A model generated the notes under the pieces. It was not told the origin of the DNA. It searched no databases and saw only the letters and a program-made list of their open reading frames with translations. From Elephas maximus indicus (lineage: Eukaryota > Chordata > Mammalia > Proboscidea > Elephantidae): a stretch of DNA of 64,000 nucleotides. The DNA is taken from positions 60,058,607-60,122,606 of the forward strand of contig NC_064835.1 of NCBI RefSeq assembly GCF_024166365.1, given 5' to 3'. A program made the translations under genes and the position numbers. This document shows, piece after piece, positions 43,457 to 54,890 of this stretch (position 1 is the stretch's first letter; every line of letters begins with the position of its first letter).

Positions 43457-43607
43457 GGAGCCCTGGTGGTACAGTGGTTAAGAGCTTGGCTGCTAACCAG
43501 AAGGTCGGCAGTTTGAATCTACCAGCAGCTCCTTGGAAACCCTATGGGGCAGTTCTACTCTGTCTACGGGGTCTCTATGAGTCAGAACTGACTCAACAAC
43601 AATAGGT
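43457..43607 (+). mobile_element. AfroSINE, short type
   Basis: GGAGCCCTGGTGGTACAGTG, GTCGGCAGTTTGAATCTACC, then a tail ending ACTCAACAACAATAGG. Confidence 0.9.
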
Positions 43608-43730
43608 AGACCAGTGCCATTACCTATAAGGTACTCAATATATGTTTGTTCAAAGTGTGAATGAATGGGTGGCAAGCATTAGGAACATAAAAATGAAGAT
43701 GAAAAGGCAATGTTTCTGCCCTTGAGATGT

Positions 43731-43868
43731 TATTATTGTTGTTAGGTGCCATTGAGTTAGTTCTGACTCAGAACGAAATACTACCCAGTCCTGAGCCATC
43801 TTCACAATAGTAGCTATGTTTGAACCCATTGTTGCAGACACTGTGTCAGTCCATCTCATTGAGGGCCT
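43731..43868 (-). mobile_element. RTE 3' end fragment, reverse
   Basis: TTATTATTGTTGTTAGGTGC then CATCTTCACAATAGTAGCTA and AGTCCATCTCATTGAGGG, the same order as 13008-13160 and 60260-60400. Confidence 0.85.
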
Positions 43869-43914
43869 TAGTATCTATTGGAGAAACAGATAAGCAACCA
43901 GAGTTTTAACACAG

Positions 43915-45000
43915 TAAGATAATAGACTTAATTCATTTTTCAGCAAGTCCTTATTGAGCATGTACTGTATTCGAAGTGCCCTTCTGGGTGCCAAGGATAT
44001 ATAACAGTGAACACTGATAAAATCACTGCTCTAGTGGGAGAGCTAATATTCTGATGACTAAGACATATAATAAGTAAATCACTAAGTATGGTAGAATTTG
44101 TCAGATGGTGCTAAATGCTTACAGGGAAAATAAAGCAGGAAAACTGGGATAAGGCATGCTGGGCTATGGGTGAGGGGCAGAGGAAAGGCCAGGTTTGAGC
44201 AAACTCCTAAAGGAGGAAAGGAAGTAGCCATCAGCTATCCCAGAAGAGGGAACTGCAAAGGGCCAAAAGTAGGAGTATGTTTGGGTGTTCAAGGACGTGC
44301 AAGAAGGCCAGTGTGCCTGGAGCTGAGGAAAGGAGAGAGAGTAGGAAGAGATTCGCAGAGGGGATCAGAAAGCCTAAGGCTTTTTGAGCCACACCAATTT
44401 GGACTTTTATTGTGAATCAGCTGGAAAGCCATTGAGAGTATTGAAGAGCATTGGGTGTGTACAACCACGGGAGATACTAAATGCTGGAGGAAGAAGTCTA
44501 CTTGCAGAAGTCAGAGAAGGAGGCTTTCCAGAGGAAGAGGCTCTTAAGCTGAGACTTGGAGGATGAGTTTGTCAGGCAAAGATGAGGGAGCAACAAAAGT
44601 TCAGAAACTAAAGTAAGCATGGTATATTCAGGCACCTACAATGAATACAATAGAGCTGGGGAGGAACATCCAAGGTTGGCCTAGCTTGGTCATCCATAAA
44701 AAACCCATGCACAATGCAAAGGAAGTTAGACTTTCTCCACTAATGTAGACAGAGGCGACTGTGGAGGTACTTCTAGAGAGCTGAGTGAGATAGATTTTGA
44801 TATAAGAAACCCATATTGATCATACTGTGAAAGAGAGGTTGAAAAAAGTGAAGCTAGCTTAGACAAAGGAGATTGGTCAGGAGGTTAGAACAAGAATCCA
44901 CTGGGGAATGAGGGCCTGGACCAGGTAGTGCAGGGGGTTACAGAGGGTAGGAAGGAAGGGCCCAGGTAGGAAGGACACTAGAGACTGTACATGTAAGGAA
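43915..45000 (-). repeat. L2-like / ancient repeat block, reverse
   Basis: CCTTATTGAGCATGTACTGT and GGTGCCAAGGATATATAACA is a reverse old LINE end. The following text up to about 45000 keeps the style of old mammalian repeats. I cannot name it exactly. Confidence 0.45.
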
Positions 45001-45560
45001 CACCCAGAGTGTGGGTAACACTGTGTATGACTGTGTAACTAAGTGGGCTGAGCTTCCATCCTGGACTTGCATTTGACCTTCAGCACTCTGTGCCCTGATC
45101 ACAGCAAGCTCCCAACTAGAGGTTTCTGTTTGACTCTATCCCATCAGCCAGGCTCAGGGACTACTCCTTGGTCAACACTGCCAGCAAGGAATCTGTGTTA
45201 GCATCTGGGAGAACTATCCTAGCCACACCCACAGAAAGCTGGTCATCCTGAGCCAGCCATGCTGCTGGGACTTTCCCACTCATGTTTGAGTTCCTGAACA
45301 TGATGAGAATTTCCTTCTTCCAGTGAAAATGACTGGGGCCTCTGGGACCTCACCATTCTCCCCTCACAGTTAACCAGGCCCTGGGACTGAGTGTGGGGTC
45401 CTGCATCCCCTTGACTTGATCAAATACTGCAGGCCCTCCCTTGGCAGTCTGAGCAAAAGGTCCATCTGCCTGTCTCTATTACATGAGGGCTGGTCTCTCC
45501 TAGAGGGGCCAGGACTAGATCTGTGATTTTTTTTTTTTTTAAATATTGTATTTTTAAGTG
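45001..45560. other. Intergenic, nothing recognised
   Basis: Moderate GC, no recognisable gene or repeat before the SINE at 45569. Confidence 0.35.
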
Positions 45561-45568
45561 TATATATT

Positions 45569-45732
45569 AAAACCCAAAACCTGTTGCCATTGAGTAGATT
45601 CTGACTCATAGCAACCCTGTAGAACAAAGTAGAACTGCCCCATAGGGTTTCCAAGGAGTGGTTAGTGGGTTTGAACTGCCTGCCTTTTGCTTAGCAGCCG
45701 TAGCTCTTAACCACTACACCACCAGGGTTTCC
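45569..45732 (-). mobile_element. AfroSINE, short type, reverse
   Basis: AAAACCCAAAACCTGTTGCC through CCATAGGGTTTCCAAGGAGT to CACCAGGGTTTCC. Flanks GTGTATATATT and GTGTATGTATT match 10 of 11. Confidence 0.92.
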
Positions 45733-46985
45733 GTGTATGTATTGGCAAATGTTAAAAATATATTAATCACAAATTCAGTTTTCTGGGTGACTTGAAGGTT
45801 TTAGCTCTTTTACTGATCTCCATCAAGTATTCCCAGTTCTTTGATAGATCAGTTGACCTTTCTCCGTCTTAGGTAAAACTCTTAGCAAGCCCAGCATCCA
45901 AAACCCCTTTCCAGCCAGATAGGTGCCCCACCTAATACCCTCCTCCAAAGAAATGTCCTGGTTGCCATGCCACTGGTTCTATCACAACTCTTACCAGCAA
46001 ACACACAATCTTCTCCTAACCCCTTTCATATTCATATCCACAGCATACAAACCAGATTAGGAATGTCCTACAGAATAGCAGTAACAGCTGCAAGAGGCCA
46101 GCTTGTGACTGGCTGTCAGGCAATAACATGTTCATGAGAAATGCCCAGCCTTTAAGGACCCAAGACCTAGTTCTCAACGGCATTCATACTTCGCTGATCT
46201 TTCCTACTTGCAAAGGTTGTTTTGTAGAGCACATGAGCCTTCTCTCCCAGTAAGGTAGAGGGATGAAAAAAGAAAAGTCTCTCCATCAGGGGAACATACA
46301 TTCCAAATGCCAAGTGGGCTTTTGTCAGCCACAAAGGTGCTTTGTATTCTATAACAATACTTTTGGTCACATTTTTCTAGTATGTTAATAGTGTTGATGC
46401 CACAGGATGATAACTGCATTCCACCAGACACAATTTGATTTTCTATGAACAAGAACTACATGTATTACTATCAGTTTTTACAGCTTAGAGTTGTAAAATA
46501 GCCTAAAGACAATGAAAGGTGGAGATAACCTGGATGGTTGAGTCCATTTCAAACTCTTCCCAATTCTTCCTAGACTTGAAAAGTGTGCTTGCTGTTCTAG
46601 AACACTGGTTTGTCCGATGGGAGATAGCACTTCTGCTGAGTGTGCAGCTTCCTTTTTGGCAGCTGCTATTAGTCAAGGATGATTTTCTTCTCTATCCTTG
46701 TAATAAGAGGGGGAGAATGCAAGCAGACTGGTGATCACCTGTATATGGTCTTGACAACTGAGTCTTTTTCTTCTTAGTTTATTGGTATTTTGTCCAGTAA
46801 AATGTTCCAAAACATGACAGCAAGCTTATTCCCTCTTTTTTTTTTAAAAAAAAAAAGATATTTTATTGATTTTCAATCACAAAGTATTTAACTTTGTACT
46901 TTTGGGCCCAGCACAAAGTCTAGCATGCCCTAGCTATTGATAAGTATAGGCAGAGGGGACAAAATAAGCCACAAAATGGATGACA
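45733..46985. other. Intergenic, nothing recognised
   Basis: No supported gene or repeat; a T-run/A-run junction lies at 46840-46857. Confidence 0.35.
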
Positions 46986-46989
46986 GTCA

Positions 46990-47456
46990 TAAAAGGAAAG
47001 TTATTTTGTGCTACTTCTCTGCTCTCCACTGGCTTCCTTCTGCCCTTAGAGAAAATCCTAAGCCTGTGAGGCGCATTATGGTCAGGCTGTCTTCACCTCT
47101 GGAGCTCACTTTTTACCTGGCTTCCCACACTCTACCACACCAGCACCAGCACACCACCACACCTCTGCCCACAATGTTCCACATTTCAGTCTTGGCATAA
47201 TTGTCACTGTCTGTAATGGGCTCTTCAGCACCTCAGTTGGGATCAAACCCCTTTATCTTCTGTTTCATAGTATCCTGTGTTTTGACTTCATGTAATTTGT
47301 TCCGACTTGGTGAAAATTTTGTAATTCTCTTTCTTCCCAGATGTTCTAAGTTTGTAGAAGGCAGAAACCCTGACATTTTTTCATGGGCTGCTGTATCCCT
47401 GCCACCAGCACAGAGAAGCTGCTCAGTAACCACATGCTGATAGAATGCAGGGCCCC
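46990..47456 (+). repeat. L2-like LINE 3' region
   Basis: CACTGGCTTCCTTCTGCCCT and, later, GTAGAAGGCAGAAACC with ACCAGCACAGAGAAGCTGCT follow L2 3'-region order. It is diverged. Confidence 0.45.
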
Positions 47457-48545
47457 TGAGGGCCACCGAGCAGCCTGGAGGTAGTGGTCTCTGTGTGCCG
47501 TACATCAGCCCTGCAATATCAACTAATCCATTCCGATTTGGGAGCATGATGAGAGAAGGCTTGGAAAAGTCTTTGTTGGCTTTTGGGGAGAATCCTCACC
47601 GGGTCCAGGGAGACTGAATCTGACTTCTCTGAGGGCCCCGGGTTTGTATATGGGAAGGGGCCTGACTTGCGAGCCTACAGGGAGTTCCACAACCACATGG
47701 CCCAGAATGTGAGGGAACACCAGTCTTTCTAACTTGCAGTCTTATAAATGTTCTCTAAATGTCAACTGTCGATTTTGTTGGTGTTCATAGTTCTTGCTGG
47801 TGTCTCCATGCAAGTATCATGAATAACTTAGAGAAAGCGCTTACTGGGTGGTGGGACTAAGGGGGTCTCCCCACTCTTTAAATCCTTCCATCCATACTTT
47901 CTGTAATAAGCATATTTTGGTTTTGTCATGGAAAAACAATCAGCTTTATTTTTAAAACATGAATGCACAGACTATGGCCAGTTCTTCCTTTACACAGCTT
48001 TCTCTACAAAATGACTAAAAAGCTGCACTGGTTTCATTCTAAGCTAAGACTTAAAATGACAGGACAATGTGAGACCAACTCACTGGAAAAGTTATAACAA
48101 TCTGCTTATATAATAGGAGATAATGTAATATATATTTTGAAGACTTTCATCCAAATATTTAAAATTTAAAAAAAAAAAAGTTGCTTCCCAGCTACCTGGA
48201 AAACTGTGTTCCTCCGATTTCTCAAAGGCAGAACACATCAATCTTCTTGGAACACAGTGGAACACAGCATGGATGGATGGATAGGCTGCCTGTGGTAGAC
48301 CCTGCAGCACATAGCAAGGCTGGAAACTCTTGGACCATGAGAGATTTTCTAAAGAGATTCCCTTGAAAATACTTGTCTTTCTACAACTGAATGCTCCGTG
48401 CCCTCTGCAAACACCCCAGAACATATGCTGGAGGAAAAATATTGGAGCATAAATACAAGGTTCTGAAGTGTCAAATAGTTGTTTGTTTAATAATCCTATT
48501 CATGTTACTGAACTGCATAAAGCACTCAGTGAAGCCTTAAGCACA
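47457..48545. other. Intergenic, nothing recognised
   Basis: No supported element. Short ORFs here lack any recognisable domain. Confidence 0.35.
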
Positions 48546-48655
48546 ATTCTGTAGACTGTTATTATCCCGGAATGATGAGAAAATTGAGGCTTACAGAAAT
48601 GCAATGACTTTCCTATGGTCACAGAGTACAGATGTTGGGTGATTCATGCAATCAA
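48546..48655 (-). repeat. MIR SINE, reverse
   Basis: TTATTATCCC then ATGAGAAAATTGAGGCTTAC and CTATGGTCACAGAGTACAGA, the reverse MIR order. Confidence 0.65.
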
Positions 48656-48965
48656 CACAAATATTCTGTGCTTCCTGTGAAGTATCATAGAGATGGGCAT
48701 AGAGAAATAATACTCTGAAGAAATGGCTACAATATGGAATGCTGGTCATTGGGGTGGAATGTGCTCTGTGGGTTGTCATAGCATGTGGAATGTATTCTCC
48801 CAGACTGGGGCAGTTGGGAAAGTTTCCCAGAAGAAAGGAGGCTTTTACAGAATATATGTAATTGGAGAAGACAGAAGAGAGGAATCAGAGGATGATTTTA
48901 ACAGCAACACACCTACACATACACACACACGCAAATGAGACTCTAACTAGGAGACAGATGCAGGA

Positions 48966-49090
48966 CGCTACTGTTTTAGCTTCCTAGTGCTGCTGTAACA
49001 AAAAATAACACAAGCGAATGGCTTTAAAGAACAAGCATTTATTGTCTCACAAATAATTTGGGATGCTAGGAGTCTTCATTGCTAGAGAAT
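48966..49090 (+). repeat. Ancient interspersed repeat, family not assigned
   Basis: TAGCTTCCTAGTGCTGCTGT then CATTTATTGTCTCACA resembles the opening of a widespread old mammalian repeat. Further parts to 49400 are unclear. Confidence 0.5.
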
Positions 49091-49799
49091 AACCATTTCT
49101 AATTTTATAATAAGGCTGATTGGTTTTCTCTCATAAAAGTACACACAGTTGGGCCTGAAATTCGATTTTCCCTACTTAGAAGCTAATAAGTTAACCCGTT
49201 ACTGTTTCATGGACACTGGTAGAAGACATGAGACTCCTGGACCAGAGACAGAGGACTTTATTCCTCATGGTGCAGGACATAGCATGAGCATTAGTTTTTG
49301 TTGGTTTCTCTTATTCCCAGGCCCCATGTCTATGATACTGTGAAATCAGATGGGTGGCCTGCAATCACATGGGTGGTGTACATGCATCAGGTTAGCTTCA
49401 TAGCTGAGGAATAGTGAATTTAGGGAATCTACTGCTTTTTATAGTAAAAAGTAAACAAGCCAGTTCTTTGTCCTGGAGTGAGACATGACTTCATCCCTCA
49501 GTGTTGCTCACTGCAGACTCAACCCTGAGACATGACCTGGGTAAAGAGTGATCCGTGAATTCTTGGCACACCCAGCAAGACACGCAGATGTGCAAAAAAC
49601 CCATGGAGGACTGTATCTCCCAACAATACTTACTATAGAAAATATGAACAACAAAACAAAGAAAACCTAGCTCCTACTACATTTCCCAGCAAATGCATTG
49701 TTTACATAGCCCAACAAACTGAATCCAGAGTTGAGCAAGTCTTGTAGGCAGCTGCTGAAGTCACATCTGAAGTTCAGGTGAATATACTTTAGTAAATAT

Positions 49800-49975
49800 A
49801 TACACAACAGAACATTTCCATTTCAGTGTTCTTCAAGTGTACAGTTCAGTGACATAATTTGTGTTTATCATGTGACGCAACCATCACCATTATCCATTTC
49901 CAAGTTTTTCCATTACTTTAACAGAAGCTCAGTGTCCCCTAAGCAATGAGTCCCCCTTTCTCCCTCAGGTGATAA
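49800..49975 (-). mobile_element. L1 3' UTR fragment, reverse
   Basis: ACAACAGAACATTTCCATTT, ACCATCACCATTATCCATTT and AACAGAAGCTCAGTGTCCCC match the order at 39480-39620 and 58320-58480. Confidence 0.7.
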
Positions 49976-51142
49976 TATTTTTGAACCTGTGACACAAATA
50001 ATTCTGCTAGGGGCAGGTGAAGCTCCTCAGACATTTTTAGCCTCACTACTTGGGACTGAGGATAGTCCTACAGATGGAGTTATTGAGGGGTCCATTCTCC
50101 GTTTCCCCAACTCTTGAGGGTTATCCTTCAGGTGCCCCAGGGGTGGTGCTAATACCCTCCTTCTCTGAACACAGTTAGTTTCCTAGCAGAGCCTGCTTAA
50201 GATTGTCCTCGTCCAAGCCCTCGCCTCTTCCCTAATATGCTATCAAATCTGAGCAAGTCACAAAAAATAGGTTAGAATAAGGGCCAGTCTGCACAGCAGA
50301 ACATCAACCTTCAATTCTGAGCTCAGAACACTCCTTGTTCCTCAGCTTGTATCATATTTCAGCAGTCTTTACATTTCTCTACCGTGTGTTCATTGCTTAT
50401 CCTTCCTTCATTCAACTTATTAAATATACATTGAGGGGCTACTAGACTGGAAACTGCTAGGCAATGAAGGTGCACATTTCTGCCCTCAGGAAATTGAACC
50501 TGAAGAAATTTCATGCACGTGTTTTTTTTTTTTTTTTGATTAACAGTGGAATATTGTGTGGAAACACACCAAATGTTCACCATTATGGAAGTCAACTATG
50601 TTATGGGATTTGTTTTTGGAAAAAGAGCCAAACAAGACCCCCTATTACTATTCAAAAATGAAACCTATTGAAAAAGTAATCGCTTAGTCTGGGTAGACTA
50701 TCTGAAAAGAAACTACTAAATTTATTTCCTTTGAAATTACTAGCAAAGACGTACTTATGATTTTAAAAATGAAATAGCAAAATGAATTTAAAAGAAGTTA
50801 TGCAAGACAGCATCAACAGGTCACTTGATCTGGTGAAAAGAAAGAGAACGTCCATATCGAACAACTAAGTAAGGAAACTAAGATCAGACCTAAGCAGACA
50901 ACAGCCTGGGTTGTGCTCTCTCCCTCTCACTGTCCCAAGAGAAAAGGAGGACAGTTACTCAGGTGAGAACACAGGCTGGCCCAGCCATGGACTGTTGGCC
51001 TTGCTCATCATTGCTACCTGTTGCCCCACGGGTCCAGAACTACTCCTCCAACAGCACAGTCTAGAAATAATCCTTCACAGCCTGGCCTTGTTGTTTTCAC
51101 CCACCCGTGTTGTAGAAAACACTCACTTTTTGCTGATGGTGT
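49976..51142. other. Intergenic, nothing recognised
   Basis: No supported gene or element. Confidence 0.35.
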
Positions 51143-51143
51143 T

Positions 51144-51178
51144 AGTCAGAATCGACTCGACAGCACACAACAACGATA
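51144..51178 (+). mobile_element. Isolated RTE/SINE tail
   Basis: About 35 bp: AGTCAGAATCGACTCGACAG then CACACAACAACG. This is the shared RTE/AfroSINE 3' end with no body. Confidence 0.7.
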
Positions 51179-51974
51179 AACTCTTTATTACTCCGTTGAC
51201 TTCTTGAAAAAATTATGGCAACATACAATTTTTTTACTCTCCTAGCCAACACTTTGAAAAATCAAGTTTTAAAAAAAAAAACTTCTTGGACTCCATTGAT
51301 TAGTATTTCCTGAAGAAAATTTTAGTCTTTTGGCTCCAAATTAACAAAATACCATTCAATAACCAATTACAAGCCATTAGATTTCAGCCTATAGCACTAA
51401 TATCCCTTAGACGAATTTATAAAAACAAAAAAATATATGAGTGCTGATGATTGTACAGATTTTTGTAGTGAATAAATCTTTGAAGTGACAGAAATCTTAA
51501 CTAAATAGTAATCAATTAAGGCTATGTCCCGCTCTTTTCCTCCTGCCCTTTTCTTCACCAGAAAGGAAATTAGAAGGGGCCTTAATTTGAGGGGCTTTGC
51601 TACCCAGCCAACAAGAGTGCCTTCAGATCAAAACCTCGCACACAAGAACTCTGTATGTTAGATTTTATAATTCCCAATTTATAGAAACAACAGAGTTCAG
51701 TAACTTATCCAAGGTCACTTTCACTCAGCTAAATGATTGATTGAAACCAGGTCTGTTAAACCAGTAAGTCTGTGCTTTTCAGGGCAGGGAAGAAAGTTCG
51801 CTGAAGGCAGGAGTTTGTGGGTGGGACACCAATCCTTACCTCTTCCCACCCAACCAGAGCTGCTCTGCGGTTCTCTGTTTTACGTCTTGAGTGTCTGGCT
51901 AAGAAGACATTGAAAGAGATGCTTTTGGTGGTTAAAAGGAAAAGACAGATCTTTTGGGGCTGAATTAAATACAG
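51179..51974. other. Intergenic, nothing recognised
   Basis: AT-rich; no supported element. Confidence 0.35.
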
Positions 51975-52034
51975 CCTGATGTTCATTTATTTATTATAAA
52001 AATTCCTGATGTTCATTTATTTATTATAAAAATT
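51975..52034 (+). repeat. Exact 30-bp tandem duplication
   Basis: The unit CCTGATGTTCATTTATTTAT plus TATAAAAATT occurs twice without a single difference. Confidence 0.95.
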
Positions 52035-52049
52035 CTGACAATAATAGTG

Positions 52050-52190
52050 GTTCTCAAATTTTGTGGGCATAAGGATCAGCGTGGGTGTTTAACCTGGAGC
52101 TTCCTAAGCCCCACCCTGAGATCAGATGGACTGGGTCTGGCGTAAAGCATAGGAATCTGCAGCTTTAACTGGGGCCGCACGAGAATTTGA
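52050..52190 (+). mobile_element. MER5A hAT transposon relict
   Basis: AGTGGTTCTCAAATTTTGTG, AAGCCCCACCCTGAGATCAG and GGAATCTGCAGCTTTAAC follow the MER5A order. Confidence 0.75.
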
Positions 52191-52253
52191 TACAGGTGGC
52201 GAAAGAACTGCATTTAGAGAAAATGAGCAAAGATGTTTAAGAAACCACTTGAT

Positions 52254-52464
52254 CTGTTGTTACTAGGTGCCGTTGAGTCAATTTTGACTCAGCGTGACCG
52301 CATATGGCAGAGTAGAACTGCCCCATAGGGTTTTCTTGGCTGCAATTTTCATGTGAGCAGATAGCCAGGTCTTTCTCCTGGGGGTGGTTGTGTGGATTTG
52401 AACTGCCAACCTTTCACTTAGCAGCCAGGGGCCGAGCACTTAACCACTGTGCTACTGGAGCTCC
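52254..52464 (-). mobile_element. AfroSINE, type B, reverse
   Basis: CTGTTGTTACTAGGTGCCGT (RTE-like tail), then CCATAGGGTTTTCTTGGCTG and CACTGTGCTACTGGAGCTCC. Confidence 0.87.
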
Positions 52465-52502
52465 TTTTGCAGGAGTGCTAGCAAATAGTAACAAGCCTTT
52501 AA

Positions 52503-52644
52503 AAGAGCTCTGCTGCTAACCAAAATGTCGGCAGTTCAAATCCACCAGCCATTCCTTGGAAACCCTATTGGGCAGTTCTACTCTGTCCTATAGGGTTGCT
52601 ATGGGTCAGAATCAACTTGAAGGCAACTTTTTTTTTTTTTTTTT
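52503..52644 (+). mobile_element. AfroSINE, short type, 5'-truncated
   Basis: Starts within the tRNA head (CTCTGCTGCTAACC) and ends in a long T-run after CAACTTGAAGGCAAC. Confidence 0.87.
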
Positions 52645-52854
52645 AATTCTGCATAAGCGCCGTCCCTCTGGGAAGCCCTCCTTGAAATGTCCATTGCAGA
52701 CTTGTCTTTAATCATGGCTCTCTATGGTGATTTGCAGTGGGAAGGAGAAGGTGGATGTTGGTAGCACTAGGCTTAAACCCCTTCACTTACACTAGGAGGC
52801 AAATGAATGAGGGATTAAGACTGGAAAGCCAATGGGCATTCCAGAAAGGGAATT

Positions 52855-52978
52855 CCTGGGTGGTGCAAAGGTTGAACAAAGATTGATGATTTAAACCTTC
52901 CCAGAATTTTGAAAATCCTGTGGAGCGCATGGGGTTGCCATGAGTTGGAATGAACCTGAGAGCCACTAACAACAACAC
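52855..52978 (+). mobile_element. AfroSINE, type C, internally deleted
   Basis: CCTGGGTGGTGCAAAGGTTG then TCCTGTGGAGCGCATGGGG and a tail ending AACAACAACAC. Confidence 0.7.
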
Positions 52979-53307
52979 ACTATTTATACTAAATTGTACC
53001 TGCACCTTCATTCACAACAGCAGAAAGGAAATCCTCAACCCGATTAAATAAAGAAACCAAGACGCTATCCTCCTGAGTGACATCAAGCAGTATTTCTTAG
53101 GAACGAAGAGCAGGGCACATTTCTCATCTACAAATCACAGCCTGACAGCTAGTCCCAGAGAAATCTCTTTCAGCTGAGAGCAAAATGTGAGCCTAATGAA
53201 GCAACAGTGATGGATTAGTGGAAGCTCCAGATTTTCCTTGCAAGAAGTGTTAGCAATTTGCTGGTAGGGTTCTTGAAGCTGCTTTTGCTGAGGTTTTGAT
53301 ATAGCGT

Positions 53308-53496
53308 AAGGACCCCTGATAGCTCAGTGGTTAAAGCGATCAGATGCTAACCAAAAGGCTGATGTTTGAAACCATCAGTGGCCCTGTGGGAGAAAGACAT
53401 GGCAGTCTTCTTTTGTAGAGATTTACATCCTTGGAAAACCTGTGGGGTCACTATGAGTTGGAATCAACTCAATGGCAATGGGTTTTGTTTGGTTTT
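53308..53496 (+). mobile_element. AfroSINE, type B, first of a stacked pair
   Basis: CCCCTGATAGCTCAGTGGTT, then GAGAAAGACATGGCAGTCTT, tail AATCAACTCAATGGCAATGG. Flanked by GGTTTTGATATAGCGT at 53292-53307 and GGTTTGACATAGCAT at 53497-53511. Confidence 0.88.
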
Positions 53497-53511
53497 GGTT
53501 TGACATAGCAT

Positions 53512-53672
53512 GGAGCCCTGGTGGCACAGTGGTTAAGAACTTGGCTGCTAACCACAAGGGTGGCAGTTCAAATCCTCCAACTGCTTCTTGGAAACACTGT
53601 GGGGAAGTTCTACCCTGTCCTATAGGGTCACTATGAGCCGGAATCGACTTGATGGCAACAGGTTTGGTTTTC
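53512..53672 (+). mobile_element. AfroSINE, short type, second of a stacked pair
   Basis: GGAGCCCTGGTGGCACAGTG to a GGTTTGG-rich end. The perfect 15-bp duplication GGTTTGACATAGCAT lies at 53497-53511 and 53673-53687; its left copy is also the right target copy of the preceding SINE. Confidence 0.93.
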
Positions 53673-53687
53673 GGTTTGACATAGCAT

Positions 53688-54299
53688 TTTAAAAAATCTA
53701 TCTGTAACAAATGTGTTTCGCGGATGGAGATAGGTGACAGGTGGTTGTGGTTTAAATGTCCCCCAGTACCTCCCCGCAGCCACTATCAGTGGATGAAACT
53801 TGGTGATCAATTCTTTCTCTATCATCAAAAAGTCTAGTGTGGCCTGGACCCTGCTCTTTCCTCCAGGAGAGACAGAGGATATCAGGGCTTCAGTTTTACA
53901 GATTTTATACTTGGCTTAAAAACCAAGGTTTAATTCAGCTCCACGTTAGGGAGCATGTGCAGTATGTAGCCCAGCCAGGGGCCTGAGAGAGGCCCACAGA
54001 GAGTCAGGGTCATCCTCAGGCTATCCCCAGGTGGATCCTCCTGTGCCAGGTGGGCTTCACTGGGGAAGGAACTTGGCCACAGGTGGGGCAGTCCCAGGAG
54101 CATTGCTGGCCTTGGATGACCAGTGAATATGTGTGTTGCTGGGACATTTCCCACAGGTGCTCTTAATCCAAGTAGACATGTAACCAATGAGTGATTCCCA
54201 AACCTGGCTGCTCCTTCTCAGTCTCTTGCATGGCGTGTGTTTCCATGCTTTTTTCTTACATGTTCAGAGAGTCTTGGCTTGCTAGGTATCCCCACATGA
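53688..54299. other. Intergenic, nothing recognised
   Basis: No supported gene or element. Confidence 0.35.
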
Positions 54300-54308
54300 T
54301 CTTGCATA

Positions 54309-54397
54309 AAAACCAAAAACCAAATCTGTTGCTGTTGAGTCGATTCCAACTCATAGAGACCCCGTAGGACAGAGTAGAACTGCCCCACACGGTTTGG
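54309..54397 (-). mobile_element. AfroSINE 3' half, reverse, with its own target duplication
   Basis: Only the 3' half (CCAAATCTGTTGCTGTTGAG to CACACGGTTTGG), yet flanked by the perfect 9-bp repeat TCTTGCATA at 54300-54308 and 54398-54406. Confidence 0.85.
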
Positions 54398-54410
54398 TCT
54401 TGCATACCCA

Positions 54411-54525
54411 GAAAACCCAGTGTCGTCGAGTCGATTCCGACTCATAGCGACCCTATGGGACAAAGTAGAACTGCCCCATAAAGTTTCCAAGGAGCACCTG
54501 GCAGATTCGAACTGCTGACCCTCAT
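54411..54525 (-). mobile_element. AfroSINE, reverse, 5'-truncated
   Basis: AAAACCCAGTGTCGTCGAGT, CGATTCCGACTCATAGCGAC, then up to GATTCGAACTGCTGACC; the far 5' end is missing. Confidence 0.85.
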
Positions 54526-54534
54526 TTTATATAT

Positions 54535-54890
54535 TCTAGTGCCCTCATAGGTACCTCAAATTCACCATGTCCCAAATTGAATTAATCATTTTCTACATAT
54601 CCAGACCTCCTCGTGTATTTCCGTTGTGACGAGTGAAATCCTCAGCCACCTAGCTGCCCAAACCACAGCCTTGGAAATCCTCATTGATGCTTCCCTCTCA
54701 CATACCCTGGATAACCCAATCAAGGCCAAGCCTGGCTCATTTTACTTCATAAATATTCCTTCTGTACATACCCTCCTCTGGATGGATCCTTGGCCACTGC
54801 TCTAGTTCAGATGTTCATCATTTCTCCCGTACATTTGCAATAGCTTTCTGACCAATCACTCTTCCAAGGTCCCTCAAAGGAGGTGCTATT
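54535..54890 (+). repeat. L2-like ancient LINE fragment
   Basis: ACCTCAAATTCACCATGTCC, TTGATGCTTCCCTCTCACAT and CACTGCTCTAGTTCAGATGT form a familiar old LINE coding-region text. It is diverged. Confidence 0.55.
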
